A stretch of DNA of 26,801 nucleotides from Lachnospiraceae bacterium UBA7225. Lineage in GTDB: Bacteria; Bacillota; Clostridia; Lachnospirales; Lachnospiraceae. The translations under genes and the position numbers were made by a program. The stretch covers positions 1-26,801 of the forward strand of contig DKTR01000122.1 in NCBI GenBank assembly GCA_002473385.1, written 5' to 3'. The notes beneath the pieces are model-generated. The model did no database searches and was not told the DNA's origin. It saw only the letters and a list, made by a program, of their open reading frames with translations. Of this stretch, positions 1 through 7,786 are shown piece after piece (the stretch's first letter is position 1; the number at the start of each line of letters is the position of its first letter).

Positions 1-32
1 AAAAAGCAAACACATATTTCTATGTATTTGCT
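1..32 (-). terminator. Rho-independent terminator of the GntR gene
   Basis: Read on the minus strand, AGCAAATACATA and TATGTGTTTGCT form a 12-bp stem with one G-U pair around a GAAA loop, followed directly by a run of T at the window edge. It lies about 50 bp after the stop codon of the GntR-type regulator and fits its transcript end. Confidence 0.8.
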
Positions 33-82
33 CTATATGATATATGTTTCCGGCCTTCCTGCAAATCAGGCATCTTATCCCG

Positions 83-736
83 CTAGTCCTCTTCACTTCT
101 CAGTTGCGTATCCTGCATTAATTTTACATGCTCATGGTTCAGTTCTCTGATCAACTGCTTATCTCCTGCTTCAACCGCTTTTATCAGACGGTAATGCAGA
201 TCCCAGGATAACTCAATAACCTCGTATTCTCTATTGGAGTTTTTCAGATTCTTCCGTACAATCAAAAGCAATGTTTCTATTTCATTTATATATTTAATCA
301 GACGCTGTGAATTGCTGATTTCCGCTATCCGTATATGAAACCGTATATCGCATTTAATATGCCGGCTCATTTTCTCTTCCTTCGGCATCGCCTGAAAGTT
401 ATTGATCATCGCATACAATTCTGCAATATCAGCTTTTGATGCACGTTCGGCACATTTTATGTAGGAATATTCTTCCAGTACCTGACGCAGCTCCAGCAAA
501 TCTGTCATTTCTTCCCGGCTCAGTTTAACGCAATATAACCCTTTCCTTTTCACGTAATGTATAAAACCATTCTGGCTTAACTGATTTACCGCCTCTCTTA
601 CAGGCGTCCTGCTCATCCCCAATTCCTCAGCAATAATATCTTCCCGAATACGATCTCCTGACCTAATGTTACCCTCCAGTATCTGATCCAATATATAATT
701 GTACGCGTTTTCCGTCAAAACAGTATTCTCTTTCAA
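83..736 (-). CDS. GntR family transcriptional regulator, FCD (FadR-type) subfamily
   Basis: The 217-aa protein has the two-part layout of FCD-type GntR regulators. Residues about 8-70 form the winged helix, with the typical EELGMSRTPVREA recognition segment near residues 37-49. Residues about 75-210 form an all-helical ligand domain, with the D-x3-H pair in CDIRFHIRI and later histidines (DLHYRL, NHEHVK) that bind metal or carboxylate in this family. Such proteins usually sense small organic acids and repress neighbouring catabolic or transport genes. The start codon is TTG, chosen because an AGAGGGAT ribosome site lies about 8 nt upstream and no better ATG exists. It is divergent from the marR-tauE pair. 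A 14-bp palindrome at 818-831 with the TTGT-N2-ACAA pattern of this subfamily suggests autoregulation. The ligand cannot be read from the sequence. Confidence 0.93.
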   Translation of the reverse strand: MKENTVLTENAYNYILDQILEGNIRSGDRIREDIIAEELGMSRTPVREAVNQLSQNGFIHYVKRKGLYCVKLSREEMTDLLELRQVLEEYSYIKCAERASKADIAELYAMINNFQAMPKEEKMSRHIKCDIRFHIRIAEISNSQRLIKYINEIETLLLIVRKNLKNSNREYEVIELSWDLHYRLIKAVEAGDKQLIRELNHEHVKLMQDTQLRSEED

Positions 737-817
737 TATTTATCCCTCTTTCACATTCTTTTTCTGCAGCAGACACTACTTCCAGTCACTATTAATATAA
801 TTGTCCTATAATTTGGA

Positions 818-831
818 ATTTGTCAACAAAT
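818..831. promoter_or_regulatory. Candidate GntR/FCD operator palindrome
   Basis: ATTTGT-CA-ACAAAT is a perfect inverted repeat with a 2-bp centre and contains the TTGT/ACAA half-sites common for FadR-type regulators. It overlaps a TTGACA hexamer on the minus strand, upstream of the GntR gene, so autorepression is plausible. Assignment to this regulator is inference. Confidence 0.5.
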
Positions 832-850
832 ATTTTATAAAAATTTAAAT

Positions 851-867
851 GCTAATCATGGGTTAGC
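851..867. promoter_or_regulatory. Candidate MarR operator
   Basis: GCTAA-N7-TTAGC is an inverted repeat ending 10 bp before the -35 box of the marR promoter. MarR proteins usually bind 16-20 bp palindromes near their own promoter, so this is the best candidate site. No second copy was noticed in the window. Confidence 0.4.
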
Positions 868-877
868 GTTGTTCTGC

Positions 878-906
878 TTGACATTACTATCCCGTCATGA
901 TAATAT
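878..906 (+). promoter_or_regulatory. Sigma-A promoter of the marR-tauE pair
   Basis: TTGACA at 878-883, a 17-bp spacer and TAATAT at 901-906 give a near-consensus promoter, with the predicted start about 45-50 nt before the marR start codon. Confidence 0.75.
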
Positions 907-959
907 ATCCTTCATATTTAGATATTACAAATTTGAAGCAATTATTGGGGTGATTTATC

Positions 960-1394
960 ATGATCTTAAGTCTGAAATTCGCACAAAAGCTATCTATCGC
1001 ATACAATACTGCATGCAAACCACTTTGTCACAAATTGAATTTACCGCAGACAGCTTTTGATATCTTAATGTTTCTTGCAAACAATCCAAACTATAAAACA
1101 GCAAGTGACATCGTAGAAATCCGCAAGCTAAAGGCAAACCTGGTATCCGTTAATGTAAACAGGCTGGTCCGGGAGGGATATCTGAGACGTGAATCCACAG
1201 AAGACGACCGGCGCAAAACGCTATTAATATGCACGGATAAAGCACAGCCTATTATCGGACAGGGACGTATGCTGCAGACTGCATTTGCAGAAAAATTATT
1301 TGAAAATATAGATGAGCCGGCTAAAAAAGCTTTTTTTGAGATTATGAATACGGTTGAAAAAAATCTGGATGATATCCTGGAGAGGAGAAATTGA
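960..1394 (+). CDS. MarR family transcriptional regulator
   Basis: The 144-aa protein has the size and winged-helix layout of MarR regulators. An N-terminal helix is followed by helices ending near residue 60, a recognition helix in KLKANLVSVNVNRLVREGYL (about 57-75), and a wing with the family signature DDRRKTLL at 82-89. A C-terminal dimerisation helix completes the fold. GGGGTGA lies 6 nt before the ATG. One base separates its stop codon from the downstream TauE-type exporter, so the two are co-transcribed and the regulator probably controls that exporter in response to a small, often aromatic or oxidising, ligand. The ligand is unknown. Confidence 0.92.
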   Translation: MILSLKFAQKLSIAYNTACKPLCHKLNLPQTAFDILMFLANNPNYKTASDIVEIRKLKANLVSVNVNRLVREGYLRRESTEDDRRKTLLICTDKAQPIIGQGRMLQTAFAEKLFENIDEPAKKAFFEIMNTVEKNLDDILERRN

Positions 1395-1395
1395 T

Positions 1396-2166
1396 ATGGA
1401 ACTGCTTATAACAATTATTGTCACTTTTTTTGCCGGCATGGGTGCCGGACTTGGAACCGGCTTTGCAGGTATGAGCGCTGCCGCAGTCATCAGCCCCATG
1501 CTGATTACCTTTCTCGGCATGGACGCCTATATGGCAGTCGGCATCGCGTTGTCCTCCGATGTGCTCGCAAGCGCTGTATCGGCATACACCTACGGCAAAA
1601 ATAAAAACCTTGATATAAAAAACGGTCTGATCATGATGGCAAGCGTGCTGGTCTTCACCGTTTTCGGAAGCTATATCGCCAGCCTGGTCCCGCCTGCCAC
1701 CATGGGCAACTTTTCTGTATTCATGACACTTCTGCTCGGAATAAAATTTATCGTAAAACCGGTTATGACCACAAAAGAAGCCATGCAGAATGTATCCGCC
1801 AGAAAAAGAGCTCTCCAATCCATCGTATGCGGTGTTGTAATCGGCTTCATCTGCGGATTCGTCGGTGCAGGCGGCGGTATGATGATGCTGCTTATTCTGA
1901 CGACCGTTCTTGGATATGAATTGAAAACCGCTGTGGGAACCAGCGTATTTATCATGACCTTCACGGCCCTGACCGGCGCAGTCTCTCACTTTGCCATCGG
2001 CGGTGCGCCCGACTGGACCGTCTGGCTACTGTGCGTCGTATTTACGCTTCTCTGGGCAAGAATCGCCGCCGTATTTGCCAATAAGGCAGCCCCGAAAACG
2101 CTTAACCGGGCGACCGGTATTGTTCTTGTGATATTAGGAGCAGTGATATTGCTGTTCCCGGGCTGA
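1396..2166 (+). CDS. TauE/SafE family membrane exporter (sulfite/organo-anion type)
   Basis: The 256-aa hydrophobic protein has the two-fold repeated transmembrane layout of the TauE/SafE (DUF81) family. There are about seven to eight membrane segments, and glycine-rich GxGxGTGFAGMSAA near the N-terminus is echoed by GFVGAGGGMMML in the second half. Members export sulfite, sulfoacetate or other small anions. The start at 1396 is preferred over an upstream in-frame ATG at 1354 because GGAGAGGAGA lies 7 nt before it and the upstream extension would overlap marR with a hydrophilic tail. It is the second gene of the marR pair. The substrate is not deducible; an MarR partner suggests inducible efflux of a toxic anion. 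Confidence 0.87.
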   Translation: MELLITIIVTFFAGMGAGLGTGFAGMSAAAVISPMLITFLGMDAYMAVGIALSSDVLASAVSAYTYGKNKNLDIKNGLIMMASVLVFTVFGSYIASLVPPATMGNFSVFMTLLLGIKFIVKPVMTTKEAMQNVSARKRALQSIVCGVVIGFICGFVGAGGGMMMLLILTTVLGYELKTAVGTSVFIMTFTALTGAVSHFAIGGAPDWTVWLLCVVFTLLWARIAAVFANKAAPKTLNRATGIVLVILGAVILLFPG

Positions 2167-2170
2167 TACC

Positions 2171-2201
2171 ATCCGGATCATATGATGCCTTCGGATTTTT
2201 T
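2171..2201 (+). terminator. Weak terminator or attenuator between tauE and truA
   Basis: ATCCG at 2171-2175 pairs with CGGAT at 2192-2196, followed by six T. Inside it, CATATGATG (2179-2187) can instead pair with CATCATATG at 2241-2249 near the truA ribosome site, so two mutually exclusive folds are possible. Confidence 0.45.
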
Positions 2202-2279
2202 CACGCAGGCACGAAACACATAACCTTTTGACTCCGGCATCATCATATGCACTTTAAACTTTATGAGAAGGAAAACAAT

Positions 2280-3086
2280 ATGAGACAAAATTTCAGACTT
2301 ACCATCGCTTACGATGGAACACGCTACCACGGCTGGGAAGCAAAACCGGGCATCGAAATGACTATCCAGGGAAAGCTGGAATCGGTGCTGACGAAAATGA
2401 CAGAAAACGACGAAAGCGTTCCGGCACAAGGCTGTGCAGACAACACAAAAGCTGTTGTTCCTGCTTTTCCGGTCAAAGTCATCGGTGCCGGCAGAACAGA
2501 CGCCGGCGTTCACGCAAAGGCGATGACGGCAAATGTTCATCTGAACACAGTCATGACATCCAATGATATCCGCGATTATTTAAACCATTATCTCCCGGAG
2601 GACATCTGCATTCAGGAAGTCCGCATCGTATCCGACCGCTTTCACAGCAGATACAATGCCATCGGGAAAACTTATTGCTATACCTGTTTTCTTGGACCGC
2701 AAAAACCTGTATTCGACCGGAAATATGTGTATAAACTGGATAAAACGCCCGATATCGCCGCAATGAAAAAAGCTGCGGCTTATCTTACCGGCACACACGA
2801 TTATGCAAGCTTCTGCGGAAATCCCAAAATGAAAAAGTCAACGGTTCGAACCGTCGACTCCATCAAAATCACACAAGATGACTATCACCTGTACTTTATG
2901 TATCATGGAGACGGCTTCCTGCAGCATATGGTACGCATCCTTACCGGCACATTATTGGAAGCAGGCTATGGAAAACGCACTCCCGAAAGTATGCCGGAGC
3001 TTCTCGCTGCCAGGAAGAGGGCGCTGGCAGGCTTTATGGCGCCTGCACAGGGTCTGTGCCTGGTGAAAGTGGATTATGGGAGCTGA
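2280..3086 (+). CDS. truA: tRNA pseudouridine(38-40) synthase TruA
   Basis: TruA converts uridines 38-40 of the tRNA anticodon stem to pseudouridine. The 268-aa protein begins with the family motif YDGTRYHGW (residues 10-19) and carries the catalytic loop GRTDAGVHA with the nucleophile Asp74. Later motifs SFCGNPKMKKSTVRTV and the C-terminal GDGFLQHMVRILTGTL fit the family. An extra stretch of roughly 20 residues (about 43-66, polar and without motif) lies before the catalytic loop, so Asp74 sits later than the usual position near 52-60. The start at 2280 has GAGAAGGA upstream; an in-frame ATG at 2247 lacks one. The 3' end overlaps the convergent HD gene by 13 bp. Confidence 0.95.
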   Translation: MRQNFRLTIAYDGTRYHGWEAKPGIEMTIQGKLESVLTKMTENDESVPAQGCADNTKAVVPAFPVKVIGAGRTDAGVHAKAMTANVHLNTVMTSNDIRDYLNHYLPEDICIQEVRIVSDRFHSRYNAIGKTYCYTCFLGPQKPVFDRKYVYKLDKTPDIAAMKKAAAYLTGTHDYASFCGNPKMKKSTVRTVDSIKITQDDYHLYFMYHGDGFLQHMVRILTGTLLEAGYGKRTPESMPELLAARKRALAGFMAPAQGLCLVKVDYGS

Positions 3087-3841
3087 AGGTCAATTCTCTC
3101 CCGGATATACTTCTCTGTTTCTTTAAGTATCTTTTCTACCCGTTCCCTGGTTTCAGGAACTGTAAAACGTGTCCTGTCAAATGGTGCGCGATAATACCTT
3201 TCTTCCATAAGAATCTCCAGGCTCTGCGAAAAATTCATGTCGAAAAAGAATCCCAGAAAGGAAACCCACTTATCCAATCCGGTCTTTCTCTCTTCCTTTT
3301 TCACACATTGATGCCGCATAATACTGTCATAAACGACATCCGTAACTGTCTCCTCCGCCACCTGCTCTTCTGTTTCCCCCATTGTATCCACCATATCCTC
3401 ACAGGCAAATACACGGAAAATATCACATTTATCTGCATCCCGGATCAGACGGCACAAAAGTTCTGTGTGACCTTCCAGTCCCGGCTCAATCTGATAACGA
3501 TTATGGTTCCGAACCGCCGTAAGGATCCTTTGCTGCTTTTCAGACGATAACTCCGCAAGAATCCTCTCCTGCTTCAAAACCTCACAGCCCAGTTCCGCAT
3601 GATCCACACTTAGATGATCCAGAAATGTATCATATCGTCTCACCTGCTCAAACCGTCCGATATCATGAAACATCGCACAGATATGCGCAAGCTCGCAGGT
3701 TTCTTCATCCAGATGCAGCTTTTCCGTCAGCTGGTCCATCACCTGCACCACTGCCAGAGTATGTATGATTTTCAAATTAATTTTTCCATTTCTGCGATCA
3801 TAGCGCTCTGCATATTCCAGAAATATTTTTTCTGCATCCAT
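3074..3841 (-). CDS. HD domain phosphohydrolase-like protein
   Basis: The 255-aa protein has an HD metal-dependent phosphohydrolase domain in its first ~140 residues. His27 (NLKIIHTLAV), the His59-Asp60 doublet in MFHDIGRFEQ, and a later VRNHNRYQI and IRDADKCDIF segment correspond to the H...HD...D pattern. HD proteins hydrolyse nucleotides or other phosphoesters; the substrate of this subgroup is not known to me. It is the last gene of a minus-strand group EamA transporter - alkyltransferase-like protein - HD protein, 66 bp after the second gene, and ends inside the 3' end of truA on the other strand. A GAGGTGAGAAGGA ribosome site precedes the ATG. Confidence 0.85.
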   Translation of the reverse strand: MDAEKIFLEYAERYDRRNGKINLKIIHTLAVVQVMDQLTEKLHLDEETCELAHICAMFHDIGRFEQVRRYDTFLDHLSVDHAELGCEVLKQERILAELSSEKQQRILTAVRNHNRYQIEPGLEGHTELLCRLIRDADKCDIFRVFACEDMVDTMGETEEQVAEETVTDVVYDSIMRHQCVKKEERKTGLDKWVSFLGFFFDMNFSQSLEILMEERYYRAPFDRTRFTVPETRERVEKILKETEKYIRERIDLQLP

Positions 3842-3907
3842 TTTTCCTTCTCACCTCATACATCTTTGTTCTCTTCGCATGACTTCATCAAAAAATACCT
3901 TCTTATT

Positions 3908-4273
3908 TCAGATCTGGCCTTCCCCGTTAAACAGATAATAAAATACATCCGCTTCATCAGCCGTCGTCTTCCATGCAAAGCGCTTTAAGTCCGCTTTATA
4001 TCCGCCATCTGTCCGCTCGACTTTTACGCCTTCCTTTTCCAGTAAACATTTCTGCGTATCTGATGTCTCAAAAAATCCGGCGCCGCTCAAAAGTCCTTTA
4101 CTGTTTACGATACGATGCGCTGGCACCTCCCCCGCCAGCCCCATACGCAGCGCATACCCTACCTGTCTACTGTTCCCCGGCTTACCACACAAAAGCGCAA
4201 GCTGACCATATGTGGCAACCGTACCATATGGTATCTGATTACATACCACGTGCAGACGCTCATAAAAATTCAT
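3908..4273 (-). CDS. Alkyltransferase-like protein (MGMT family without the reactive cysteine)
   Basis: The 121-aa protein matches the C-terminal domain of O6-alkylguanine-DNA alkyltransferase: YGTVATYGQLA helix-turn-helix entry (16-26), the arginine-finger segment GNSRQVGYALR (33-43), and the active-site loop at 51-60. In true MGMT this loop reads PCHR; here it is PAHRIVNSKG, so the alkyl-accepting cysteine is replaced by Ala52. That is the hallmark of alkyltransferase-like (ATL) proteins, which bind O6-alkylguanine and pass it to nucleotide excision repair. Its ATG overlaps the EamA stop codon by 4 bp (ATGA), so translation is coupled. The final ~20 residues are divergent. Confidence 0.9.
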   Translation of the reverse strand: MNFYERLHVVCNQIPYGTVATYGQLALLCGKPGNSRQVGYALRMGLAGEVPAHRIVNSKGLLSGAGFFETSDTQKCLLEKEGVKVERTDGGYKADLKRFAWKTTADEADVFYYLFNGEGQI

Positions 4274-5238
4274 CCTTTTTCTCCAATTTCACTATCTCTC
4301 CCGCCCCTGTTTCCACTGTTCACCACATAAATTCCCACGCATACCAGCACCAGAGAAACAACGCTCATCCATCCGGTTGCCTGGTCGCGTTCGCCGAGCA
4401 GAAGGGCAGAAAGAATCACCCCAAATACCGGGTTCATAAAACCAAATACCGTCACCTTCGATACAGGGTTATATTTCAGCAAAATTCCCCATAAGGAATA
4501 TGCCACTGCCGAAAGCATTGCCAGATATACTAACATTCCGGCAGCCGGTAATGATATTGTCCGGATTCTTCCGCCAGACAACAGCCCGGTAGCAATCATA
4601 ATGCTCCCGCCAAGAATAAACTGATAACCACTTAGCATAACCGGATTATGCTTTGCAGAAAATCGTTTTAAAAATACTGATGAAAATGCATAAGCAACGG
4701 TAGACAGAAGGATAAATCCCTCTCCGCGAAAGCTCATCTGCAGATTCAGACCACTTAAGTTTATCAAAATCACTCCCGCAAAACCAGCCGCACAGCCTGC
4801 CAGCTTTCTCACTGTCAGCTTTTCCTGGCGGAATAAAACGCTTGCAACCAGAATTGCCACAAATACATTCACTGCCTCAATAATAGAAGCTTTCACACCG
4901 CTCGTATGTGCAAGTCCGATATAAAAAAATAAATACTGGACTACTGTCTGCAGCATGCTCAGAATACATATCGGCTTTATAGCCGTCTTTGTCGGGCGAA
5001 GGAGCTTCTTTCCCGGGATGCTTCCTAAAAGTACACTAAAAATCCCGGCCAGCGTAAACCGGCAGCCCGCAAACAAAATCTGTACTGCCGTATCAGATGC
5101 TTCAATTTCAAAAAGCTTATAGCCAATTTTTATGCATGGAAACGCGCTTCCCCAGAGTGCGCAGCAAAGCAGTGCTCCTGCCCACACAATCCATGTTTTC
5201 TGAAACCATTCTTCTCTTTTACTCACATTGTTTAACAT
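4270..5238 (-). CDS. EamA/DMT family transporter
   Basis: The 322-aa protein has about ten predicted membrane segments in two EamA repeats (roughly residues 15-155 and 165-305), the standard layout of drug/metabolite transporters such as RhaT- or YdcZ-type permeases. Typical features are WGSAFPCIKIGY in helix 1 and LLGERDQATGWMSVVSLVLVCVGIYVV at the end of the second repeat. A GGGGAG ribosome site lies 7 nt before the ATG. It is first in a three-gene group with the ATL and HD proteins and follows the M20 amidohydrolase gene with a 99-bp gap. The substrate cannot be predicted. Confidence 0.88.
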   Translation of the reverse strand: MLNNVSKREEWFQKTWIVWAGALLCCALWGSAFPCIKIGYKLFEIEASDTAVQILFAGCRFTLAGIFSVLLGSIPGKKLLRPTKTAIKPICILSMLQTVVQYLFFYIGLAHTSGVKASIIEAVNVFVAILVASVLFRQEKLTVRKLAGCAAGFAGVILINLSGLNLQMSFRGEGFILLSTVAYAFSSVFLKRFSAKHNPVMLSGYQFILGGSIMIATGLLSGGRIRTISLPAAGMLVYLAMLSAVAYSLWGILLKYNPVSKVTVFGFMNPVFGVILSALLLGERDQATGWMSVVSLVLVCVGIYVVNSGNRGGRDSEIGEKG

Positions 5239-5337
5239 CTCATAACTCCCCTGTGATTTTTTATTCTACATCTGCGCTGGCTTTCATACATGGCTCCTGC
5301 TCACAGCTAAGAGCGTTATAAGCAATTTACTGTCACT

Positions 5338-6510
5338 TTATTGATGCTCCTCCAGCCAGCGGACCGCGCAGTGCGCCAGACAGGCAGCGCCGATTGGACA
5401 GACATCCTCATTGAACTGAACCTTCGGATTGTGTGCAGGAGCATCCCCCCGCTCATCCATAAATCCTGCTGAAAGATACATGTATACGCTGGGTACTCTC
5501 TCCGCAATAGTTGCAAAATCCTCAGAAGCACTGGCTGACGTGTCTGGAACAGGAGTCAGACCGGGAATCGGTAGTTCTTCCATATAACCTACCATCTCGT
5601 TTGTCATAGCAGAATCACATACCAGGGGCGGCACCTCAGAAATCATCTCGATCTCTGCCGATCCCCCAAATACCTCTGCGGTCTTATGAACAACCTCCTT
5701 CAGCCGCCGGACCAGTTTCTCACGGCTGGCGCGGTCATTCGTGCGCAAGGTTCCCTGGAGAGTGGCGGTATCTGGGATTATATTGGGTGCTGAACCTGCA
5801 GAAAAATTGCCGATAGTCAGCACACAGGCTTTGCCGGGGTCTGCCTCCCGGGCAATCAGGGATTCCAGGGCAAGATAAATATGAACACCGATATTGATTG
5901 GATCAATGGAATTGTGCGGATATGCACCGTGGGCGCCCTGCCCATGGACTGTAATCCGAAAACCATCCACTGAGTACATCATAGTTCCGCCGCTGTTGTA
6001 CATGAACAAGCCCACTGGCATCCTGCCGGAACCGACATGATAGGCCAGGGCTGCATCCACACCTTCCAGAACCCCATTTGCCATCATATCCTTCACACCC
6101 TCAAAGGTTTCTTCTGCAGGCTGGAACATAAATCGTACCCTGCCAGACAGCATGGATTCATTTTCTTTTAGTATCTTAGCCGCTGTCAGCAGCATGGCCG
6201 CATGAAAATCATGACCGCAGGTATGAGCCTCCGTGCCGGTTGGGCAAGAAAAGCTTTCACCACTTTCCTCCGGCATTGGCAGCGCATCCATATCCGCCCG
6301 GAGCAGGATCGTCCTGCCCCCTTCCCGCCCCAGCTCTGCAATCACTCCATGACCGCAGGGGTGTGGATCCAGTCCATATTCTCTCAACTGATCCATAACG
6401 TAGGTCTGTGCTTTTGGCATATGAAGACCCACTTCCGCATTCCTGTGCAGCCAGCGGCGATGGGAAATGGTTTCCTCACGCAGTGCCAGTGCCCGTTTAT
6501 AAAAATCCAT
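5338..6510 (-). CDS. M20 family amidohydrolase/peptidase (M20D, hippurate/N-acyl-amino acid hydrolase type)
   Basis: The 390-aa enzyme belongs to the M20D metallo-amidohydrolases, which remove acyl groups from N-acyl amino acids or indole conjugates in the cytoplasm. Visible motifs are RADMDALP (71-78), the metal-binding TCGHDFHAAM with Cys98 and His100, the FQPAEE pair Glu133-Glu134, His158 in LAYHVGSG, and a C-terminal AHNPKVQFNED that supplies the last metal histidine. A lid/dimerisation domain lies at about 175-290. The start at 6510 is chosen because AGGAGG lies 8 nt upstream; an in-frame ATG further upstream (6639) would run through the promoter. A promoter with a palindrome over its -35 box lies at 6562-6591. 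The exact substrate is open. Confidence 0.92.
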   Translation of the reverse strand: MDFYKRALALREETISHRRWLHRNAEVGLHMPKAQTYVMDQLREYGLDPHPCGHGVIAELGREGGRTILLRADMDALPMPEESGESFSCPTGTEAHTCGHDFHAAMLLTAAKILKENESMLSGRVRFMFQPAEETFEGVKDMMANGVLEGVDAALAYHVGSGRMPVGLFMYNSGGTMMYSVDGFRITVHGQGAHGAYPHNSIDPINIGVHIYLALESLIAREADPGKACVLTIGNFSAGSAPNIIPDTATLQGTLRTNDRASREKLVRRLKEVVHKTAEVFGGSAEIEMISEVPPLVCDSAMTNEMVGYMEELPIPGLTPVPDTSASASEDFATIAERVPSVYMYLSAGFMDERGDAPAHNPKVQFNEDVCPIGAACLAHCAVRWLEEHQ

Positions 6511-6561
6511 AATTGTACCTCCTGATTTGCTGCGAAAAATTTGTAAACAAGTACTGTGTAT

Positions 6562-6591
6562 ATTGTAGCAAACAGCGTTGATAACTTCAAC
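6562..6591 (-). promoter_or_regulatory. M20 amidohydrolase promoter with operator-like palindrome
   Basis: On the minus strand TTGAAG (6585-6590), a 17-bp spacer and TACAAT (6562-6567) form a promoter about 55 bp before the start codon. The -35 box lies inside GTTGA-N5-TCAAC (6577-6591), a perfect inverted repeat that would suit a repressor site. Confidence 0.7.
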
Positions 6592-6767
6592 AATGTTTAT
6601 AGTTTTCCCACTACTAATAAAAAAGCATACAGTCATCACAAAAAATTATGATCTTACAATTAGGATACAATATGACCAGCTAATTTCTTCGACAAGTTGC
6701 ATCCGCGCGTCTATATCACTATTTCTTCCGAATTGTACTCGCACAGAATCACACTCCAGATTCTTAT

Positions 6768-7232
6768 TCATTCCTGCAACAATCTATCAAGTTCCAACAA
6801 CAACTGTTGCTTCATTACTTCAAGTTCCTCTTTATCTGGACGATTAGCATTATCATACATTTTTTCTCTTGGATACCACCAAACAGGGCCTTTTCCTTTA
6901 TTCCCATAATTTTCAATATCTCCACTTACTCTTGGGAAAAGATGCCAGTGCAAATGTGCATCTCCATTTCCTAAACATTCATAATTCATTTTTTCAGCAC
7001 CAAAAGCCTTTAAAACAGCTTTTGCAACAATAGTCATTTCTTCAAAATGTTTTGCTCTGACATCCTGCATAAGTTCAAAAAGTTCTACAATATGTTCTTT
7101 GTATAGAAAAAGTGTATATCCTCTAAAATGCTGATTATCTCCTATAACCACATAACCTGTTTCCAGCTCTTTTACAAAATAGGGATTTGTTCCATCTTTA
7201 ATCATCTGTATTCTTTCACATACGATGCACAT
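6768..7232 (-). CDS. HIT family nucleotide-binding hydrolase
   Basis: The 154-aa protein shows the histidine-triad motif HLHWHLFPR with His93, His95 and His97, the nucleotide-phosphate binding and catalytic loop of the HIT superfamily. The segment GYTLFLYKEHIVELFEL upstream is the usual strand-helix before it. An N-terminal MCIVC pair (Cys2, Cys5) may bind zinc, as in some HIT proteins. Members hydrolyse AMP conjugates or dinucleoside polyphosphates. GGAGG precedes the ATG, and a good promoter lies just upstream at 7267-7295, so it is probably monocistronic. The ~175 bp between it and the M20 promoter hold no gene. Confidence 0.92.
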   Translation of the reverse strand: MCIVCERIQMIKDGTNPYFVKELETGYVVIGDNQHFRGYTLFLYKEHIVELFELMQDVRAKHFEEMTIVAKAVLKAFGAEKMNYECLGNGDAHLHWHLFPRVSGDIENYGNKGKGPVWWYPREKMYDNANRPDKEELEVMKQQLLLELDRLLQE

Positions 7233-7266
7233 TTATGTTTTACCTCCACAAAGTTATTTCTATCAC

Positions 7267-7295
7267 ATTATACAGCAACATATAGAAAAATTCAA
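7267..7295 (-). promoter_or_regulatory. Promoter of the HIT gene
   Basis: On the minus strand TTGAAT (7290-7295), a 17-bp spacer and a perfect TATAAT (7267-7272), about 35 bp before the start codon. Confidence 0.75.
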
Positions 7296-7313
7296 TTTTA
7301 CCTACGAAAGCGA

Positions 7314-7337
7314 GCACTCCTGCAAAAGCAGAAGTGC
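7314..7337. repeat. Hairpin behind the tnpV remnant
   Basis: GCACTCCTGC and GCAGAAGTGC form a 10-bp stem (one G-U pair on the minus strand) around a 4-nt loop, 15 bp after the ancestral tnpV stop. Neither side carries a clear U-run, so its role as a terminator is uncertain. Confidence 0.5.
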
Positions 7338-7352
7338 CACCACCACATCTAC

Positions 7353-7724
7353 TTATGTGTAAATAAGTTCCTTTCCTACAACTTCCCCGACACAAGCCTG
7401 AATGTTATTCATTCTCCCAATTCACTCCCTAACATTTTCAACCTTTAATTGCTCCGTCACTCTCTGTCTGTCAGCGTATTCCTTTACCGGCCGAAGAAAC
7501 TATCCTCTGCCTGCTTGTCAATCTCTACAAGATAACTGTGCAACTTTCCACTTGTCAACAGGTTCATATACAAAACCTTATGATATTCTTTCAAATGCCT
7601 TAATAGCGTGTCTTTATTCCCACAGTCCAATCGGCTCTCTTTCTTCTTCGGCAGGTACTTTGATGTCAGGCAATAAATAATCACCTGCCTGTGTATAAGT
7701 TCCACCCATTTCTTCAAAAATCAT
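7353..7724 (-). pseudogene. tnpV: tnpV transposon-encoded protein, degraded
   Basis: Read on the minus strand from an ATG with a GGAGG site, three frames in succession give a TnpV-like protein of about 124 codons. The first frame reads FEEMGGTYTQAGDYLLPDI and IGLWE and then hits a stop. After a frameshift near 7615 the next frame reads LKEYHKVLYMNLLTSGKL and then EIDKQAEDSFFGR. After a second shift near 7488 the third frame reads VKEYADRQRVTEQLKVEN, an in-frame TGA where the family has Trp, and then RMNNIQACVGEVVGKELIYT before TAA. TnpV proteins are small accessory proteins of Tn4451/Tn5397-like and related elements in Firmicutes; here no recombinase remains. Two frameshifts plus a nonsense codon make this a clear pseudogene. 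The family name rests on recall of its conserved motifs. Confidence 0.82.
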
Positions 7725-7786
7725 CTTTACATTTCCTCCTTTCCTGCTCCGTAGAGCCTTTCATAAAATAATTTGGTTGTCGCTCT

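Noticed and set aside
7484..7717. 77-codon minus-strand frame taken as an intact gene
   Set aside because: It is only the middle section of tnpV; the ancestral start and end lie in other frames.
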